Assembly (NCBI GenBank): GCA_019649035.1
Contig: BMAT01006423.1
Location: 2,611 to 40,303, forward strand
DNA: 37,693 bases
From: Elysia marginata
Lineage: Eukaryota; Mollusca; Gastropoda; Plakobranchidae
Direction of reading: 5' to 3'
Part shown: positions 34,268-37,693 of the stretch, piece after piece
How the letters are laid out: each line of letters opens with the position of its first letter
Numbering within the stretch: the first letter of the stretch is position 1
The notes under the pieces: generated by a model
The model's database searches: none
What the model was told of the DNA's origin: nothing
The model's input: the letters and a program-made list of their open reading frames with translations, nothing else
Made by a program: the position numbers and the translations under genes

Positions 34268-34493
34268 TAGATAGACAAACAGATAGATAGACAGACAGAA
34301 AGATAGATAGACAGATAGACAGACAGACAGATAGACAGACAGACAGATAGGTAGATAGATAGATAGACAGACAGACAGATAGATAGATAGATAGATAGAT
34401 AGTTAGATAGATAGACAGACAGACAGATAGATAGATAGATAGATAGATAGTTAGATAGATAGATAAATAGATAGATAGTTAGAAAGATAGATG
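34268..34493. repeat. (GATA)/(GACA) array with higher-order repeat
   Basis: GATA and GACA blocks alternate. A block of three GACA, a GATA run and a variant TTAG or GTAG unit recurs at offsets of 52, 48 and 28 bp (variant units near 34351, 34403, 34451 and 34479). This indicates expansion by multi-unit duplication and not only single-unit slippage. Confidence 0.93.
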
Positions 34494-34556
34494 GGATTAT
34501 AAAACGCTCCAACCATGTTGTGCCAAACATAAATTACTAAGATAGAGAGATAGATG

Positions 34557-34561
<5 letters not shown>

Positions 34562-34603
<42 letters not shown>
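34562..34603. repeat. (AG)20 microsatellite
   Basis: Uninterrupted AG dinucleotides followed by GGAGGGGGAG. It lies 70 bp from the GATA/GACA array. Confidence 0.96.
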
Positions 34604-34607
<4 letters not shown>

Positions 34608-34609
34608 GG

Positions 34610-35910
34610 AGCAATGAGGGAAAGAAGTAATGGATTGTGACAAACTACAAAGAAAATCAAAAGGAGTTAAAATGTCAAACGCAATAATCGCGATCCCTCT
34701 GAGTGTAATAGTTAACGTAGCTTTAGGCGTTTCGCCCCATTGTTGTGAGAAAGGTGTCTGCATAGGTTGTTCGCGAGGAAGGACTTTAAAAAGAAAACTG
34801 TTATAAGCCCGGAGAAATAACTGTTATTTCAATTGTGTTGAAATTGCGCTCCACCTGTGTTAGTTCACGCACATTCTTACAAAGAACACTTGGTACACCC
34901 AAATGCTCGCCAACGTTACTGTAAACACTTTTATCGCAATAACTACTGTTAAGAGCTGAAGATAAAACACTCAATACATTAGACAAACATTAGAGTCTTC
35001 AAAGATACACGCAGGTGGCCATGGACTTCATCCCAAAGTTTGTAAAGTCCTTTTGGATTAACAACCTACAAACCATTATGGCCTCAAGAATCGTTGACCG
35101 TGTTTCAAGTATTATAATAATCATCATCAGAGTTAAGTGCAAAAGTCGACACTTTGAAAGGACAATTTGTTATCTTTTGTTTATTTACAACTCTGTACAA
35201 AAACAGAGGAAAGGTGAGAGCAAAGAGGAAGTTGTTTGCAAGGATCAATATGTGATAAGAAAAATGCAGTCCAGCTGATTAGGAGCTAAAAAAAATTACC
35301 TGCCCCTTTTCAGAAAATCTATAACTTCGTAAAAGAAGTGCCTTTTCTAACGTGCGTATAAATTTTTGTAACGATGAAACTAGTTTGATACAGCTATTAA
35401 GAACAATTGTGATACCCGGTATAAAGGTTGTTGCTGTTTCTTTTGATTTTAAAATTCTCTTCTTTCTGCATCCGTTTTCATGGGCTTTTAAAAAGGTTTT
35501 TGATTTGAAGATCTTTTACCTCGACATTCACCTTTAAAAAATTTTCAGGCCCCATTAATAAAAATTAAAATATAATTAGGAGTAAGGCCTACATATTATG
35601 TATATAAGTATTATTTCCGAGATTAAATGTTTGAAAATTTGTTTCGTGAGCTATTTTGTTTTCATTTTTAGAATAGTTAAATTTATTTTTTAAAAAAATG
35701 TGATGTTGTAATAGATATGATGCTTTCAATTAAACGAAATAAATTTTGCGAAAATGCATCCACGTGCTTTTGTTCATTTGGCTTTCGTATGCATTTCGTC
35801 TCTTTTTGTTGTAGGCAATAATTTGGTTGACAATAACAGCGTTTTATGGATTTCATTGTTGCGCGCATAATAGAAGAGTACATGTATCTGTTGCCCGGCT
35901 GGAGTAATGA
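34610..35910. other. Non-coding stretch, no gene recognised
   Basis: Ordinary AT-rich DNA. A CACGTG E-box is at 35761-35766. The short open frames have no domain or splice-bounded structure. Confidence 0.5.
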
Positions 35911-35919
35911 AGTTTTTAC

Positions 35920-36660
35920 CTACGGAGTGCTACAGACACCCTCCTACTGGTTGCTCCGGTCATCTTGCCATATCCCCTGGGGTGTTCCCGCCTGAGTGTC
36001 CATACGCTTGCTGGACTTGTGGAACAGAAGCCCCGCGCGGAAAGCAGTGCTTGACCAAGCTGACCAATTGAACGCCCAAGTTGGCGCCGCTGGGTGACCA
36101 AGGGGGAGGGCTAGGGGGCAGTGGGGGCCTGGTCTGGTTCGCTGTGTCTTTACGGGGGCTCGGTGACAGAGCACTGGAAGGGCAGGGACCAACCGGTGGG
36201 CAGGACCTTTATTTGTTCGCGTTTAAAGATCATTTGCAAACAAGTTAGCTTAACCCTTTCAACTGATAGGCATGAAGTGAAGGGGAGGGCTGTGTTGCCG
36301 ATTGGTATTGGCCGTGGTAGTCTACATCGTTGGCGGGAAACAAGGACGAGTTGAAATGACAGAGAAGTAAAGAAGGGGATTCTCAAGTCTATATGGGGAG
36401 AGGAAAAGGGGTAACTTGCTGAGGTTGGACCATTGGTGTTTGGTATAAGGAGTTTGGTTCAGGGTATATGCCAAGTGCAATTTGCAAGTCTCGGGGTATT
36501 CAGACATGGCACCACCAGACGCGGACTAACATCAATCGAAAAGCTCTTGGGAATCTTTAAAACCTGCCCCGGAATTAATGACGTCATGCTGCAATTGGAC
36601 AGTCTGAGGGGAGCGCCCAGCACAGGTGAGAATACTCACGCCTTGAGTGCGAGCACGTAA
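35920..36660. promoter_or_regulatory. GC-rich island with CRE and CCAAT-type motifs
   Basis: This is the largest GC-rich block in the window. It holds a full palindromic CRE, TGACGTCA (36579-36586), and several ATTGG/CCAAT words (near 36063, 36300, 36430 and 36593). ATTTGCA (an octamer half) is near 36232. A consensus donor, CACAG|GTGAGA, has its GT at 36626-36627 on the plus strand, 40 bp after the CRE. The combination could be a promoter with a short 5' non-coding exon for a gene continuing to the right, or a distal enhancer. Open frames on both strands lack domains. Confidence 0.35.
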
Positions 36661-37037
36661 ACAGGCATTAAGTTGCTCTTCCAGTCCGCTGTAAGCATCA
36701 CTTTAAATTTCATCAGCCCACGTTTGCAAAAACTGATTTCCACAGCTTTGAGAGAAGTCTCGCATCAAGCCAGTTCCTTGATTTAATTGTCTTTTAAACT
36801 AGTTAAAGATCAACAATTTTTATTGATCTACGTATGGAAATATTGGGGAAAATTCAGCATACAACAGTTATAGCTGACGTCAAATGTCGTAAAAATAATG
36901 TAAGTATGGTGCTGTGCTTCTTTTTTTTTTTTAATCACAAGAATTAGGTATTTGCATGTAAACTACATTACGTTCAGAAGCGACTCTATAAGATGGGCAA
37001 ATATTATCGCTGGAAAAAGGAGTCCATTCTTTTACTT

Positions 37038-37264
37038 AATATCACAATAATAATCAGTATGACTTTCTAAAATATCACGATCATAATCAGTATGACTTTC
37101 TAAAATATCACGATAATAATCAGTGTGACTTTTAAATATCACAATAATAATCAGTATGACTTTTTAAAATATCACGATAATAATCAGTGTGATTTTTTAA
37201 AATATCACAATAATAATCAGTATGATTTTTTAGAAAAAAATTTCATAATAATAATCAGTATGGG
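37038..37264 (+). repeat. 33-bp minisatellite, seven units
   Basis: The anchor CAGTATG/CAGTGTG starts at 37055, 37088, 37121, 37152, 37185, 37218 and 37256, giving spacings of 33, 33, 31, 33, 33 and 38. A typical unit is AATATCACAATAATAATCAG followed by TATGACTTTCTAA. Variants differ at CACA/CACG and GTAT/GTGT, and units 3-4 and 5-6 repeat as a pair. Confidence 0.95.
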
Positions 37265-37693
37265 CCGAGGTTAAAAAGAGATTTCTTGCACCACTAAGTA
37301 GCTTTTTTAACCCCTCTTTCAATGTAGCTTCCTTTTTCAAACTAAGACTGATTTCTAAATTCTTACACTTGAGAACTTAAAAAAAAAACTTAAGTTAACT
37401 TTCGGATATGTTTACGTTTAATTTTTTTTATCTTCATCAATGCATGAAATTTTTGTCTAATAGTTTTAAATATTCATGTTATTCTCAAGTGAACAGAATT
37501 CAAAATGTTTTTGATTGGCAAAACTTGTTTTTTTTTGCCACGATGAAGCGATGAACAAAACCGATTCTTTGACAGCTTGATCCAGTCTGTGTTTATTTCA
37601 CTCACAAAAGATACTTAAGCCTATAGTCTAGATTTTTCAAAGAGCTGAGAAGCTTAGATCTATCAGTATTTTTGTGACTTGCTAATTGTATAA

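Noticed and set aside
34201..34763. Long open frames rich in Leu-Ser-Ile-Tyr
   Set aside because: Translations of GATA/GACA and AG microsatellites.
35916..36660. Overlapping open frames on both strands in the GC-rich island
   Set aside because: Open because stop codons are rare at high GC. No domains, and both strands are open equally.
37038..37264. CRISPR-like array
   Set aside because: Units are contiguous 33-bp tandem repeats without unique spacers, in animal DNA.

Overview
The window is animal nuclear DNA: AT-rich, with long non-coding stretches, spliceosomal introns, tRNA-derived SINEs, a Jockey-type LINE fragment, a small terminal-inverted-repeat (TIR) transposon family and many microsatellites (GA, GACA, GATA, AAC, AAT). 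The overall texture (frequent TCTAGATC and AGGCCTA words, GACA/GATA arrays, SINE tails) suggests a mollusc, probably a gastropod. That is an impression, not a demonstrated assignment.

Two protein-coding loci are supported. At the left edge on the minus strand (252-400, TATA box at 474-483) lies the first exon of a THAP zinc-finger gene. Its Cys-x-Asn-Arg and Phe-His spacing and its phase-2 splice donor match my recollection of THAP1 exon 1, but the best start codon (318-320) is out of frame by a small indel. The rest of the gene is off the left edge. On the plus strand, 3850-7934 holds a complete five-exon gene for a 148-residue secretory-pathway protein: signal peptide, short acidic segment, 14-cysteine module and a C-terminal KDEL ER-retrieval signal. 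The Cys module resembles the C-terminal end of vertebrate sarcoplasmic reticulum histidine-rich Ca-binding protein (HRC). Intron 2 uses a GC-AG splice pair.

A previously unlabelled TIR transposon occurs twice in opposite orientation around this gene: 4638-5012 in intron 1 and 8541-8970 just downstream. A matching solitary terminus lies at 22087-22112.

From about 9.6 kb to the right end I see no convincing protein-coding gene, apart from one weak candidate exon at 9427-9618 (minus). This part holds AT-rich DNA, an internally deleted LINE (19081-20085, minus), a SINE with a clear target-site duplication (23742-24070), a second SINE (30479-30720), a tandem 170-bp duplication (22955-23300), several microsatellites, a 33-bp minisatellite (37038-37264), and GC-richer islands at 15350-16180, 23590-24530, 25760-26040, 28240-28550, 29030-29560, 33100-33540 and 35920-36660. 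The islands lack good coding potential and carry clustered transcription-factor-like motifs, for example three K50-homeodomain TAATCC sites in 47 bp at 25835-25881. They are candidate regulatory elements in a gene desert or a large intron.
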